Assembly (NCBI RefSeq): GCF_001315015.1
Contig: NZ_CP012915.1
Location: forward strand, 806,001-870,000
DNA length: 64,000 nucleotides
Direction: 5' to 3'
Origin: Azospirillum brasilense
Lineage (GTDB): Bacteria; Pseudomonadota; Alphaproteobacteria; Azospirillales; Azospirillaceae
Below are positions 16,348 to 25,082 of this stretch, piece after piece. The position numbers and the translations under genes were made by a program. Position 1 is the stretch's first letter. The number at the start of each line of letters is the position of its first letter. The notes beneath the pieces are model-generated. The model searched no databases and was not told the origin of the DNA. It saw only the letters and a list, made by a program, of their open reading frames with translations.

Positions 16348-16692
16348 ATGTTTAAGAAGGATGCACGCGCCATGACCATCGAAGAGGTCCAGTCCCGGCT
16401 GCGCGCGGCCCACGCCCGCATCGGGCATGAGGGACGCTTCGCCCTGACCCTCACCTTGAACGGGACCGAGGACGGCTACATCACCCACTGGTTCCGCCCC
16501 GACCCGCACGCCTTCGAGGACTGCCGGGCGGTCGGTTCCGGTTCGATCGCCGAGTGCCTCGCCGCGCTCGACCGCTATGTGGAAACCTACCGGCGCCAGC
16601 CGACGACCGAGGAGGTCGGACGGACGATCGGCCTCCCCGACATGCCCCCGCGCACCCATCACGGCACGAGCTTTCTGATGGCCGCGGAGTGA
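16348..16692 (+). CDS. Hypothetical protein of the recombination cassette, 114 aa
   Basis: Not recognised. A compact soluble protein with an N-terminal helix (TIEEVQSRLRAAHARI), a beta-like centre (RFALTLTLNGTEDGYITHWF) and a helix containing ECLAALDRYVETYRR. The start at 16348 has AAAGG eight bases upstream; an internal ATG at 16372 is an alternative. It is the last gene of the cassette. The following 90 bp holds no clear terminator and leads to the LysE gene on the same strand. Confidence 0.7.
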   Translation: MFKKDARAMTIEEVQSRLRAAHARIGHEGRFALTLTLNGTEDGYITHWFRPDPHAFEDCRAVGSGSIAECLAALDRYVETYRRQPTTEEVGRTIGLPDMPPRTHHGTSFLMAAE

Positions 16693-16782
16693 GCGGGCAG
16701 GGCGCCTGCGATCATTTTGTCGGCTGACGATACCGTTCGCCATCCATAAACTGCGGCTTTCCCGAACAGCGGAGCCGCAGCC

Positions 16783-17418
16783 ATGGATGGGTCCGTTCTT
16801 GCCCTTTTGAGCGTTCTCGGCGCCTTGGCCATCGGCGCCATCAGCCCCGGCCCCAGCTTTGTCTTGGTGGCACGCACCTCCATCGCCGTGTCGCGTGCCG
16901 CGGGTGTTGCCGCCGCCGTCGGCATGGGGGCCGGCGGCGTGGTCTTCGCCACCTTGGCCCTCCTCGGTCTGCACGCCCTGCTGACTCAGGTCGGGTGGCT
17001 CTATCTGACCCTGAAAGTCGCAGGCGGCCTCTATCTCGTCCATCTGGCGGTACGGATCTGGCGGGGAGCGGCGGAGCCGGTCCGCGTTCCGGATGCCGCC
17101 GCCAAGTCTCACGGCATCTTGCGCTCCTTCGGGATCGGGCTGGCGACGCAAATCAGCAATCCGAAGACCGCCATCGTCTACGCCAGCATCTTCGCCGCCC
17201 TTCTGCCGGCCTCGCCGCCGGCCTGGGTTCTGCTGGCCCTGCCGCCCGCCGTGTTCCTGGTCGAGACGGGTTGGTATGCCATCGTCGCCGTGGCTTTCTC
17301 CGCCGGCCGCCCCCGCGCCGCCTATCTGCGGTCCAAGGCGTGGATCGACCGGCTGGCGGCCTCGGTTATCGGCGCGCTGGGCATACGGTTGGTGATGGAC
17401 GCGGCCAAGCCGTCCTGA
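16783..17418 (+). CDS. LysE/RhtB family amino-acid exporter
   Basis: 211 aa inner-membrane protein with about six hydrophobic segments. The family signature GAISPGPSFVLVAR is near the N-terminus, with LKVAGGLYLVHLAVRIWRG in the third segment and GLATQISNPKTAIVYASIF in the fourth. Family members export lysine, homoserine, threonine or other amino acids; the substrate cannot be told. It is convergent with the diguanylate cyclase. The 31-bp gap contains a GACGGCCA/TGGCCGTC hairpin (17417-17445) without a T-run. Confidence 0.88.
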   Translation: MDGSVLALLSVLGALAIGAISPGPSFVLVARTSIAVSRAAGVAAAVGMGAGGVVFATLALLGLHALLTQVGWLYLTLKVAGGLYLVHLAVRIWRGAAEPVRVPDAAAKSHGILRSFGIGLATQISNPKTAIVYASIFAALLPASPPAWVLLALPPAVFLVETGWYAIVAVAFSAGRPRAAYLRSKAWIDRLAASVIGALGIRLVMDAAKPS

Positions 17419-17449
17419 CGGCCAACCCTTCCGGCGGTGGCCGTCCCAC

Positions 17450-18559
17450 TCAGGCGGTGCCCAGCTCCAGCCGGTTCTTGCCCAAACGCTTGGCGCGGTA
17501 CATGGCCTGATCGGCGCAGCGCAGTAGAACGCCGGCGTCGGCGCCGTCCGACGGGTAGAAGGCCATGCCGACGCTGGCCGACACCGACAGGTCAAGGCCG
17601 GGCAGGGGCCGGTCGATGGAGTCGATGACCTTTTCCGCCACGGCCCGTGCGTTCTCGACGGAGATGTCCCCCTCCAGCAGCACGGCGAACTCGTCGCCGC
17701 CGATGCGGGCGGTGGTGTCGCTGTTGCGCAGCGCGCCGGACAGGCGTTGGGCGGTGGTCACCAGCACCTCGTCGCCCTTCTGGTGCCCGTGGGTGTCGTT
17801 GACCTCCTTGAACCCGTCGAGGTCGAGGAAGAGCAGGGCGAAGCTCTTGTCCTCGCGCTTGGCGCGGGCGATGGCGTGCTCCAGCCGGTCCTCGAAGCGG
17901 ATGCGGTTGCACAAGCCCGTCAGCGCGTCGTGCCCGGCGAGGTAGCGCAGCCGCTCCTCCAGATGATGCTGGGCGGTGGTGTTGCGGGCAATCCCCTCCA
18001 CCCCGATGGGACGCCCGGCGGGATCGCGGCGGATGTAGGCGTTGGCGGAAATCCAGAAGTTGGTGCCGTCCTGCCGCCGCATCGGCATGCGGTGGTCGCG
18101 GACCTCGCCGCCCGCCTCCTCCAGCGCCGCAAGGAATTTGGCGCGCCCGTCCTCTTCCACGTAATGGTCGGCGATACGGGTGCCGATCACCGTCTCCGGA
18201 GTCAGGCCGAACTCCCGCGCGAACTGGGGGGAGGCCATGCTGACCCGACCGTCGAGATCCGTGCGGAAGAAGGCGTCCGGTAGTTTCTCGATGACCGAAC
18301 GGAGGTCGGCTTCCGACTGGGCCAGCCGCTCCAGCGTGGAGCGCAATGCGTCCTCCGACCGGGTGCGGCGCTGGAACTCCTGGCGCAGGAAACCCCACAG
18401 CACCAGGGCGGTGAACAGGACGAAGGCGGTGCCCTTGACGTTCTGGATCAGCACCACCTCGTCCAGCCCGGCGGCGTCCAAAAGGCGGTCGGACCCCACC
18501 ACCCACGCGGTGGCGAGGACCGCGTACAGTCCGACGATTCGGGTTGCCGAAGAGAACAT
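17450..18559 (-). CDS. Membrane diguanylate cyclase with PAS sensor
   Basis: 369 aa. Makes cyclic di-GMP. Two N-terminal membrane segments (about 8-25 and 45-62) enclose a very short periplasmic loop. A coiled linker (TLERLAQSEADLRSVIE) leads to a PAS domain with a PAC motif (MPMRRQDGTNFWISANAY). The GGDEF domain begins HDALTGLCNRIRFEDRLE. The active site ARIGGDEFAVLL is intact, and RNSD five residues before it fits the RxxD inhibitory site for product feedback. No EAL domain is present. It may sense redox state or a small molecule through PAS, but no cofactor-binding residue is obvious. Confidence 0.92.
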   Translation of the reverse strand: MFSSATRIVGLYAVLATAWVVGSDRLLDAAGLDEVVLIQNVKGTAFVLFTALVLWGFLRQEFQRRTRSEDALRSTLERLAQSEADLRSVIEKLPDAFFRTDLDGRVSMASPQFAREFGLTPETVIGTRIADHYVEEDGRAKFLAALEEAGGEVRDHRMPMRRQDGTNFWISANAYIRRDPAGRPIGVEGIARNTTAQHHLEERLRYLAGHDALTGLCNRIRFEDRLEHAIARAKREDKSFALLFLDLDGFKEVNDTHGHQKGDEVLVTTAQRLSGALRNSDTTARIGGDEFAVLLEGDISVENARAVAEKVIDSIDRPLPGLDLSVSASVGMAFYPSDGADAGVLLRCADQAMYRAKRLGKNRLELGTA

Positions 18560-18665
18560 GGGCGCCTATGCGGTTGGCGTCAGTGCACACTATCCTTTGG
18601 CGCACGCACCGTCCATGGGGAGAGTACCGGAGTGTGTCCGGCACCCGCCCCACGTTTGTTGAGCC

Positions 18666-21035
18666 TCACCGCTTCTTGCCGGCCTGCGCCCGCGCGAAGG
18701 CTTCGGCGAAGGCGTTGTTGACGGGCTCTGGCGCCTTTGCCGGTTTGGGGGCCGGCTTCGGAGCGGAGCCGCCCTTGCCGGGCGGCGGGCTGCGGCGGTC
18801 GTCCCGGCGCTTGTCGTCGCCACGCTGCCCCTCCGTACGGCCTTGGCCACGCTCGGGGCGCGGAGCGGCGTCGGTCAGGCGCATGGTCAGGCCGATGCGC
18901 TTGCGCGGGATGTCGACCTCCATCACCTTGACCTTCACGATGTCGCCGGCCTTCACGACGGTGTGCGGGTCCTTCACGAAGCTGGTGGACAGCTGCGAGA
19001 TGTGGACCAGCCCATCCTGGTGCACGCCGATGTCCACGAAGGCGCCGAAGGCGGTGACGTTGGTCACCACCCCTTCCAGAACCATGCCGGTCTGGAGGTC
19101 CTTCAGCTCCTCGACGCCCTCCTGGAAGGTGGCCGTCTTGAATTCCGGACGCGGGTCGCGGCCCGGCTTCTCAAGCTCCTTCAGGATGTCCTCGATGGTC
19201 GGCACGCCGAACCGCTCGTCGGTGAAGTCCTCGGCGTTCAGCCCACGCAGGAAGCGGGCATCGCCGATGACGCTGCCGAGATCCTTGCCGGTCTTCTTCA
19301 GGATGCGCTCGACCAGCGGGTAGGCTTCGGGGTGGACGGCGGAGGTGTCCAGCGGGTTGTCGCCCTCGCGGATGCGCAGGAAGCCGGCGGCCTGCTCGAA
19401 GGTCTTCGGGCCGAGGCGCGCCACGTCCAGCAGCTGCTTGCGCGAACGGAAGGCGCCGTTGCGGTCGCGGTGCTCCACGATGTTGCGGGCGATCGTCTCG
19501 TTCAGGCCGGACACGCGGGTCAGCAGCGGAACGGATGCCGTGTTCAGGTCCACGCCGACCGCGTTCACGCAGTCCTCCACCACCGCGTCCAGCGAGCGGG
19601 CGAGCTTGCCGCCCGACACATCGTGCTGGTACTGGCCGACGCCGATGGACTTCGGCTCGATCTTCACCAGCTCGGCCAGCGGGTCCTGAAGGCGGCGGGC
19701 GATGGAGACGGCGCCGCGCAGGCTGACGTCCAGCTTCGGAAACTCTGCCGCCGCGGTCTCGGAGGCCGAATAGACCGACGCGCCGGCTTCGCTGACCACC
19801 AGCTTGGTGAGTTTCAGCTCCGGATGGCGCTTGAACAGATCGGCGACCAGCTTGTCCGTCTCGCGGCTCGCCGTGCCGTTGCCGATGGAAATCAGCTCCG
19901 CCTTGTGGCGCACCGCCAGGGCGGCGATGGCGGCGATGGCGCCGTCCCAGTCGTTCCTCGGCTGGTGCGGGTAGACGGTGGCCGTGTCGACCAGCTTGCC
20001 CGTGGCGTCGACCACGGCGACCTTCACGCCGGTGCGGATGCCGGGGTCGAGGCCGATGGTGGTGCGCGGACCGGCCGGGGCGGCCAGCAGCAGGTCGTGC
20101 AGGTTGCGGGCGAAGACGCGGATGGCCTCGTCCTCCGCACGCTCGCGCAGGTCGCCCATCAGATCGGTCTCGACATGCGGGCCGATCTTCAGCTTCCAGG
20201 TCCAGCGCACCACGTCGGACAGCCACTTGTCGGCGGGGCGGCCCTGATCGCGGATGCCGGTGTGGGCGGCGATGGTGCGCTCCGCCGGGTGGGGTTGTCC
20301 CTCCTCGACCGGCAGGTCCAGGCGGATGTCCAAAACGCCCTGGGTCCGGCCGCGGAACAGCGCCAGCGCCCGGTGCGAGGGGACCTTCGCCCAGGGTTCG
20401 TCGAACTCGAAGTAATCGGAGAACTTGGCGCCCTCCGCCCGCTTCTCCTCGATCACCTTGGCGGTCACCACGCCCTTGTCGGCCATGGTGGCACGCAGCC
20501 GGCCGACCAGTTCGGCGTCCTCGCCGAAACGCTCCACCAGGATATGGCGGGCGCCGTCGAGCGCCGCCTTGACGTCGGCGACGCCCTTGTCGGCGCTGAC
20601 GAAGCCGGCGGCCTCGGCGTCCGGCTGGAGCGACGGATCGGCGAGCAGGCGGTCGGCCAGCGGCTCCAGCCCCGCCTCGCGGGCGATCTGCGCCTTGGTG
20701 CGGCGCTTCGGCTTGTAGGGCAGGTAGAGGTCTTCCAGGCGCGTCTTGGTGTCGGCCTGACGGATCTGCAGCTCCAGCTCCGGCGTCAGCTTGTCCTGCT
20801 CGCGGACGGAGGACAGGATCGCCGCGCGCCGGTCTTCAAGCTCGCGCAGGTAGGACAGCCGTTCCTCCAGCGTGCGCAACTGCGTGTCGTCGAGCCCGCC
20901 CGTGGCCTCCTTGCGGTAACGGGCGATGAAGGGGACGGTCGATCCTTCGTCGAGCAGCTTGACGGCCGAGGCGACCTGGGATTCACGGACCGAAAGCTCG
21001 TCGGCGATGCGTTGGCTGATGGACGTGGACGGCAT
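18666..21035 (-). CDS. tex: Tex family RNA-binding transcription accessory protein
   Basis: 789 aa, the usual length. Tex binds nucleic acid and influences transcription. Order: N-terminal helical region ([20 protein letters not shown]), YqgF/RNase H-like domain ([18 protein letters not shown]), helix-hairpin-helix region ([19 protein letters not shown] and [19 protein letters not shown]), and an S1 RNA-binding domain ([20 protein letters not shown]). The tail from about residue 710 is Arg/Gly/Lys/Pro-rich and low-complexity. It is divergent from the hyf-like operon across a 396-bp region. Confidence 0.96.
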   Translation of the reverse strand: MPSTSISQRIADELSVRESQVASAVKLLDEGSTVPFIARYRKEATGGLDDTQLRTLEERLSYLRELEDRRAAILSSVREQDKLTPELELQIRQADTKTRLEDLYLPYKPKRRTKAQIAREAGLEPLADRLLADPSLQPDAEAAGFVSADKGVADVKAALDGARHILVERFGEDAELVGRLRATMADKGVVTAKVIEEKRAEGAKFSDYFEFDEPWAKVPSHRALALFRGRTQGVLDIRLDLPVEEGQPHPAERTIAAHTGIRDQGRPADKWLSDVVRWTWKLKIGPHVETDLMGDLRERAEDEAIRVFARNLHDLLLAAPAGPRTTIGLDPGIRTGVKVAVVDATGKLVDTATVYPHQPRNDWDGAIAAIAALAVRHKAELISIGNGTASRETDKLVADLFKRHPELKLTKLVVSEAGASVYSASETAAAEFPKLDVSLRGAVSIARRLQDPLAELVKIEPKSIGVGQYQHDVSGGKLARSLDAVVEDCVNAVGVDLNTASVPLLTRVSGLNETIARNIVEHRDRNGAFRSRKQLLDVARLGPKTFEQAAGFLRIREGDNPLDTSAVHPEAYPLVERILKKTGKDLGSVIGDARFLRGLNAEDFTDERFGVPTIEDILKELEKPGRDPRPEFKTATFQEGVEELKDLQTGMVLEGVVTNVTAFGAFVDIGVHQDGLVHISQLSTSFVKDPHTVVKAGDIVKVKVMEVDIPRKRIGLTMRLTDAAPRPERGQGRTEGQRGDDKRRDDRRSPPPGKGGSAPKPAPKPAKAPEPVNNAFAEAFARAQAGKKR

Positions 21036-21431
21036 GGAGGACCGGTGACTGGTGAAAGGGAAGGGTGCCTCCTATAGCGCGAAGGGGGCCTTCCCGGCCA
21101 GTGCCGATCTGGGAGAGGCCGGGGAGACCGGTCCGGAGAGGACGCGCGAATCCGGAGCCCGGTTCCTGCGAAAAAGTATAGTTAAAGAAAAACCACACAC
21201 GATTCATGCGTCGTTAACCTTAACGGGCGCATATCTTCCCCTGCAACTTGGTTGCGTTTCCTCCCGAACAGACTACGGCGGCTCCCGAATTGGTGAGCCG
21301 CCTTTTTTCTGTGCGCGTGTCGCCCAAAGCACGCGCACTCGCAAGATGAACGCGACAGAGTTTTTCCCCTTGCGTTCATTGGGAGAAACATCCTTACTGA
21401 TTGTGGGTCTAATCCAAACGGATTCGCTGCC
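21036..21431. other. Intergenic region between tex and the hyf-like operon
   Basis: 396 bp with no convincing complete gene. It must hold the tex promoter on the minus strand and signals for the hyf operon on the plus strand. Noted inside: an AT-rich tract (21170-21195), a palindrome CGTTAA-CC-TTAACG (21212-21225), a CCTCC sequence near 21260, and a clear intrinsic terminator (21277-21308) well before hyfB. A possible short reading frame from the ATG at 21346 overlaps the start of hyfB in another frame and is not supported as a gene. Confidence 0.6.
21277..21308 (+). terminator. Orphan Rho-independent terminator in the hyf leader
   Basis: GGCGGCTC (21277-21284) pairs with GAGCCGCC (21295-21302), followed by TTTTTT (21303-21308). 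No plus-strand protein gene ends upstream. It therefore terminates either a small RNA or a hyf leader transcript (attenuation). The minus strand has no T-run. Confidence 0.85.
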
Positions 21432-23465
21432 TTGGGACTGGTCGTTTCGGCAATCGTCTTTCTGTTCGCAGTGGCCGTCGTCGGCGCCGCGGCGAGGCGG
21501 CTGCCGCAAGTGTCCACGGTGGTCTATGGCGGAACGGCGTCGGCCTGCGCGCTGATCGCGCTGTGGGCGGCGCTCCGGCTGGCCGGAGGCGGGCCGGATG
21601 CGACGCTGGTGCTGCCGGTCGGGCTGCCCTGGATACAGGCCCATTTGCGCGCCGACGCGCTGTCCGCCGTCTTCCTGATCGTCGTCAATCTGGGCGGCAT
21701 CACCGCCAGCCTGTTCGGCTGGGGGTACGAGCGGGCGCATCACGAATCCCATGGCGGATCCCAGGACGGGCCGGTGCTGCCGCTCTACCCGCTGTTCCTG
21801 GCGGGCATGAACATGGTGCTGATCGCCGCCGACGCCTTCACCTTCCTGCTGTCCTGGGAGTTCATGTCGCTGGCCTCCTGGCTGCTCGTGCTGTCCACCC
21901 ACCGGGATCCGGAAACGCCGAAGGCCGCGCGCCTCTACATCATCATGGCGAGCTTCGGCACGGCCTGCCTGCTGCTGGCCTTCGGGGTCCTGGCGACGGC
22001 GCACGGCGACTACAGCTTCGCCGCCATCCGCGCCCACGCGCCGGCGGCGGGGGCTGCGGCGCTGGTCGTCGTGCTGATCCTGCTGGGGGCGGGGTCGAAG
22101 GCCGGGCTTGTTCCGCTGCATGTCTGGCTGCCGTTGGCCCATCCGGCGGCGCCCAGCCATGTGTCGGCCCTGATGTCCGGCGTGATGACCAAGGTCGCCG
22201 TCTACGCGATGATCCGCGTGCTGTTCGATCTGCTGGGCGAGCCGGAATGGTGGTGGGGCGGCGTGACCATGGGATTCGGCGCGCTGACCGCGGTGATGGG
22301 CGTGCTCTACGCGCTGATGCAGGACGACGTGAAGCGGCTGCTTGCCTATTCGACGGTGGAGAACATCGGAGCCATCGTCATCGCACTGGGTCTGGCGCTG
22401 GTCTTCAAGGCCGCCCACACGCCGGTGATCGCCGCGCTCGCCCTGGCGGCAGCGCTTCTCCATGTGGTCAACCATTCCCTGTTCAAGAGCCTGCTGTTCT
22501 TCGCGGCGGGCGCCATGCTGACCGCCACTGGGTCGCGCGACCTCAATCGGTTGGGCGGGCTGATCCACCGGATGCCGACCACCGCCGTCCTCGCCCTGAT
22601 CGGCGCCGCGGCGATCTCGGCCCTGCCGCCGCTGAACGGCTTCGTCGGGGAATGGCTGCTGTTCCAGGCCATCCTGAACGCTCCGGCTCTGTCCGAATGG
22701 TCGCTGAAGATTGAGATCGCCGTGGTCGGTGCCGCCCTGGCGCTCGCCACCGCGCTTGCCGGCGCCTGCTTCGTGCGGCTTTACGGCATCGCCTTCCTGG
22801 GACGGCCGCGGTCGCGCGCCGCGGGCGAGGCGGTTGAGGTCGGGCGGGCGATGCGGCTGGGCATGGCGGTTCCGGCGGTGCTCTGCGTCGTTCTCGGCGT
22901 GCTGCCGACCCCGCTGATCCGCCTGTTCGAGCCGGCGCTGCGCCTGCTGGTGGAGGCCGGGCCGTTCGACGGGCGCGCCTACCAGCCGTGGTTCTGGCTG
23001 GCCCCGACCTCGGCCATCGGCAACTCCTACAACGGCCTGATCATGCTGGTGGTGATTGCGCTGCTGTCGGTCGTGCTGGTGCTGGGCATCCACCGCAAGG
23101 CGAGCGACCGGGTGCGCTGGTCGATCCCCTGGGGCTGCGGCTTCGACGGTCCGGACCCGGCGGCGGTCACCCAATACACGGCCTCCAGCTTCGGCCAGCC
23201 GATCCGCCGCGCCTTCGGCAGCACGGTATTCCGCGCCCGCGACCATGTGGACATGCCGGTGCCGGGCGACACGCGCCCCGCCCGCCTGTCGGTGACCTGG
23301 ACCGACCCGGCCTGGGTCGTGGTGGTGGAGCCGCTGTCCCGCGCGGTGGGCTGGCTGGCCGAGAAGGCCAACCGGCTGCAGTTCCTGACCATCCGCCGTT
23401 ACCTGACCCTGATGTTCCTGGCGCTGGTCGTGCTGCTGGTGATGGTGGCGGTGACTCAACGATGA
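21432..23465 (+). CDS. hyfB: HyfB-like antiporter subunit of an Ehr-type complex
   Basis: 677 aa polytopic membrane protein related to Mrp/NuoL-type proton pumps. Features: SWEFMSLASWLLVLSTHRD, LLGAGSKAGLVPLHVWLPLA, HVSALMSGVMTKVAVYAMIR, LAYSTVENIGAIVIALGL and HVVNHSLFKSLLFFAAGAML. Conserved ion-path Glu, Lys and His residues are present. The best in-frame start is the TTG at 21432. It lacks a clear ribosome site, and no ATG or GTG lies in frame just upstream, so the true start or a small frameshift remains open. The stop overlaps the hyfC start (ATGA). It would couple electron transfer to proton or sodium movement. Confidence 0.88.
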   Translation: MGLVVSAIVFLFAVAVVGAAARRLPQVSTVVYGGTASACALIALWAALRLAGGGPDATLVLPVGLPWIQAHLRADALSAVFLIVVNLGGITASLFGWGYERAHHESHGGSQDGPVLPLYPLFLAGMNMVLIAADAFTFLLSWEFMSLASWLLVLSTHRDPETPKAARLYIIMASFGTACLLLAFGVLATAHGDYSFAAIRAHAPAAGAAALVVVLILLGAGSKAGLVPLHVWLPLAHPAAPSHVSALMSGVMTKVAVYAMIRVLFDLLGEPEWWWGGVTMGFGALTAVMGVLYALMQDDVKRLLAYSTVENIGAIVIALGLALVFKAAHTPVIAALALAAALLHVVNHSLFKSLLFFAAGAMLTATGSRDLNRLGGLIHRMPTTAVLALIGAAAISALPPLNGFVGEWLLFQAILNAPALSEWSLKIEIAVVGAALALATALAGACFVRLYGIAFLGRPRSRAAGEAVEVGRAMRLGMAVPAVLCVVLGVLPTPLIRLFEPALRLLVEAGPFDGRAYQPWFWLAPTSAIGNSYNGLIMLVVIALLSVVLVLGIHRKASDRVRWSIPWGCGFDGPDPAAVTQYTASSFGQPIRRAFGSTVFRARDHVDMPVPGDTRPARLSVTWTDPAWVVVVEPLSRAVGWLAEKANRLQFLTIRRYLTLMFLALVVLLVMVAVTQR

Positions 23466-24418
23466 CGCTGCTGCTGGCCACCCTCTACCAGATCCTGCAG
23501 ATGCTGCTGGTGCTGGCCCTGGCGCCACTGCTGACCGGCTGGGTGCGGCTGGTCAAGGCGCGGCTGGTCGGGCGGCGGGGGCCTTCTGTCCTTCAGCCCT
23601 ACCGCGACCTGCTGCGGCTGCTGCGCAAGGAGGTGGTGCTGGCCCGCAACGCCTCCTGGCTGTTCCGCTCCGTGCCCTACATGATGTTCACGGCGATCTG
23701 GCTGGCCGCCGGGCTGGTCCCGGTCTTCACCACACAGTTGGCCCTCGCCCCCACGGCGGACCTGATCGCGCTGATCGCGCTGCTCGGCTCGGCGCGCTTC
23801 TTCCTGGCGCTCGCCGGGATGGACACGGGGACGAGCTTCGGCGGCATCGGCTCGTCGCGCGAGATGATGATCGCGGCGCTCGCCGAACCGGCGATGCTGA
23901 TGATCGTCTTCTCGGTGGCGATCCTTGTCCGCAGCACCTCGCTCGCCGAGATCGCCGATTTCATGTTGTCCGGCGCGGTCGGGCTGCGCATCTCCCTGGC
24001 GCTCGCGCTGATCGCGCTGGTCATGGTGGCGATCGCCGAGAACGCGCGCATCCCCATCGACAACCCGGCCACGCATCTGGAACTGACCATGGTGCACGAG
24101 GCCATGGTGCTGGAATATTCCGGCCGTCACCTCGCCCTGGTCGAGGCGGCGAGCATGCTCAAGATGCTGCTCTACATGGCGCTGATCGCCTGCGTCTTCG
24201 CGCCCTGGGGCATGGCGACCGCCGGGTCCGGCGTGGCGGCGGCGCTGGGCGGCATGGTCGTCTTCGTGGCGAAGCTCGCCGTCGGCGGGACCCTGCTGGC
24301 GCTGTTCGAGACCTCCATCGCCAAGATGCGCGTCTTCCGGGTCGGCGAGTTCCTGGGCGGCGCCCTGCTGCTGAGCCTGCTCGGCGCGATCTTCCTCTAC
24401 GTGTCGCGGGGGGTGTGA
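23462..24418 (+). CDS. hyfC: HyfC-like (NuoH-type) membrane subunit
   Basis: 318 aa, homologous to NuoH and HycD, the membrane anchor that contacts the peripheral arm. Visible: LTGWVRLVKARLVGRRGPSV followed by LQPYRDLLRLLRKE (cytoplasmic loop typical of the family), LAGMDTGTSFGGIGSSREMM, IAENARIPIDNPATHLELTM with the conserved acidic and Pro residues, and VHEAMVLEYSGRHLALVEA. About eight membrane helices. Its ATG overlaps the hyfB stop by four bases, and two bases separate its stop from the GTG of hyfE, indicating tight translational coupling. Confidence 0.92.
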   Translation: MTLLLATLYQILQMLLVLALAPLLTGWVRLVKARLVGRRGPSVLQPYRDLLRLLRKEVVLARNASWLFRSVPYMMFTAIWLAAGLVPVFTTQLALAPTADLIALIALLGSARFFLALAGMDTGTSFGGIGSSREMMIAALAEPAMLMIVFSVAILVRSTSLAEIADFMLSGAVGLRISLALALIALVMVAIAENARIPIDNPATHLELTMVHEAMVLEYSGRHLALVEAASMLKMLLYMALIACVFAPWGMATAGSGVAAALGGMVVFVAKLAVGGTLLALFETSIAKMRVFRVGEFLGGALLLSLLGAIFLYVSRGV

Positions 24419-24419
24419 G

Positions 24420-25082
24420 GTGAGCGACCTGGGTTATGACGTCGCGCACATGCTGGGGGCCGTCGTCCTGCTGATGAGCTTCGCCCTGCTGTACCAGCGG
24501 CGGCTGTTCTCCCTGCTCAACGTCTTCACGATGCAGGCGCTCGCCCTGACCGCGACGGCGGCGTGGCAGGCCTACTCCCACGGGGAGCCGCACCTCTACA
24601 TCACCGCCTTGCTGACGCTGGTCCTCAAGGCCATCCTGATTCCGGTGGCGCTGCACCGCATCGTCGTGAAGATGAAGATCCACCGCAGCATCGAGCCGGC
24701 GCTGGGGATCGGGCTGACCATGGTGGCGGGCGTGTCGCTGGTCACCCTGTCGATCCTGCTGGTGCTGCCGGTGACGGCGGACGCCACCGCCCTGACCCGC
24801 GAGAATCTGGCGCTGTCGCTGTCGGTCGTCCTGCTCGGCCTGCTGATGATGATCTCCCGGCGCAACGCAGTCAGCCAAGTGGTCGGCTTCATGTCGATCG
24901 AGAACGGGCTGATTCTGGCGGCGGTCGGTGTCGCCGGCATGCCGCTGGTCGTCGAGATGTCGGTGGCCTTCTCCGTCATGGTGGCCTTCATCATCTTCGG
25001 CATCTTCCTGTTCCACATCCGCGAGCGGTTCGACACGCTCGACATGCAGAAGATCGAGAGCTTCCGGGGGGAGAGCGATTGA
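24420..25082 (+). CDS. hyfE: HyfE-like membrane subunit
   Basis: 220 aa with about seven membrane helices, GTG start at 24420. HyfE combines a NuoK-like part; FMSIENGLILAAVGVAGMPL contains the buried Glu characteristic of NuoK/MrpC-type subunits. Other landmarks are LYITALLTLVLKAILIPVAL and the amphipathic C-terminus FDTLDMQKIESFRGESD. The stop codon overlaps the TTG start of hyfF. Part of the proton-translocating membrane arm. Confidence 0.9.
   Translation: MSDLGYDVAHMLGAVVLLMSFALLYQRRLFSLLNVFTMQALALTATAAWQAYSHGEPHLYITALLTLVLKAILIPVALHRIVVKMKIHRSIEPALGIGLTMVAGVSLVTLSILLVLPVTADATALTRENLALSLSVVLLGLLMMISRRNAVSQVVGFMSIENGLILAAVGVAGMPLVVEMSVAFSVMVAFIIFGIFLFHIRERFDTLDMQKIESFRGESD

Noticed and set aside
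13859..16782. Complete prophage
   Set aside because: Only the regulator, nuclease and annealing-type genes plus two small genes are present; no integrase, capsid, tail, lysis or attachment repeats were seen.
21212..21225. CtrA box in the hyf leader
   Set aside because: The TTAA half-sites are only 2 bp apart, whereas CtrA sites need TTAA-N7-TTAA.
21273..23528. Long minus-strand open frame opposite hyfB (751 codons)
   Set aside because: The composition is Arg/Gln/His-rich with no family features; it is the antisense shadow of a conserved membrane protein gene.
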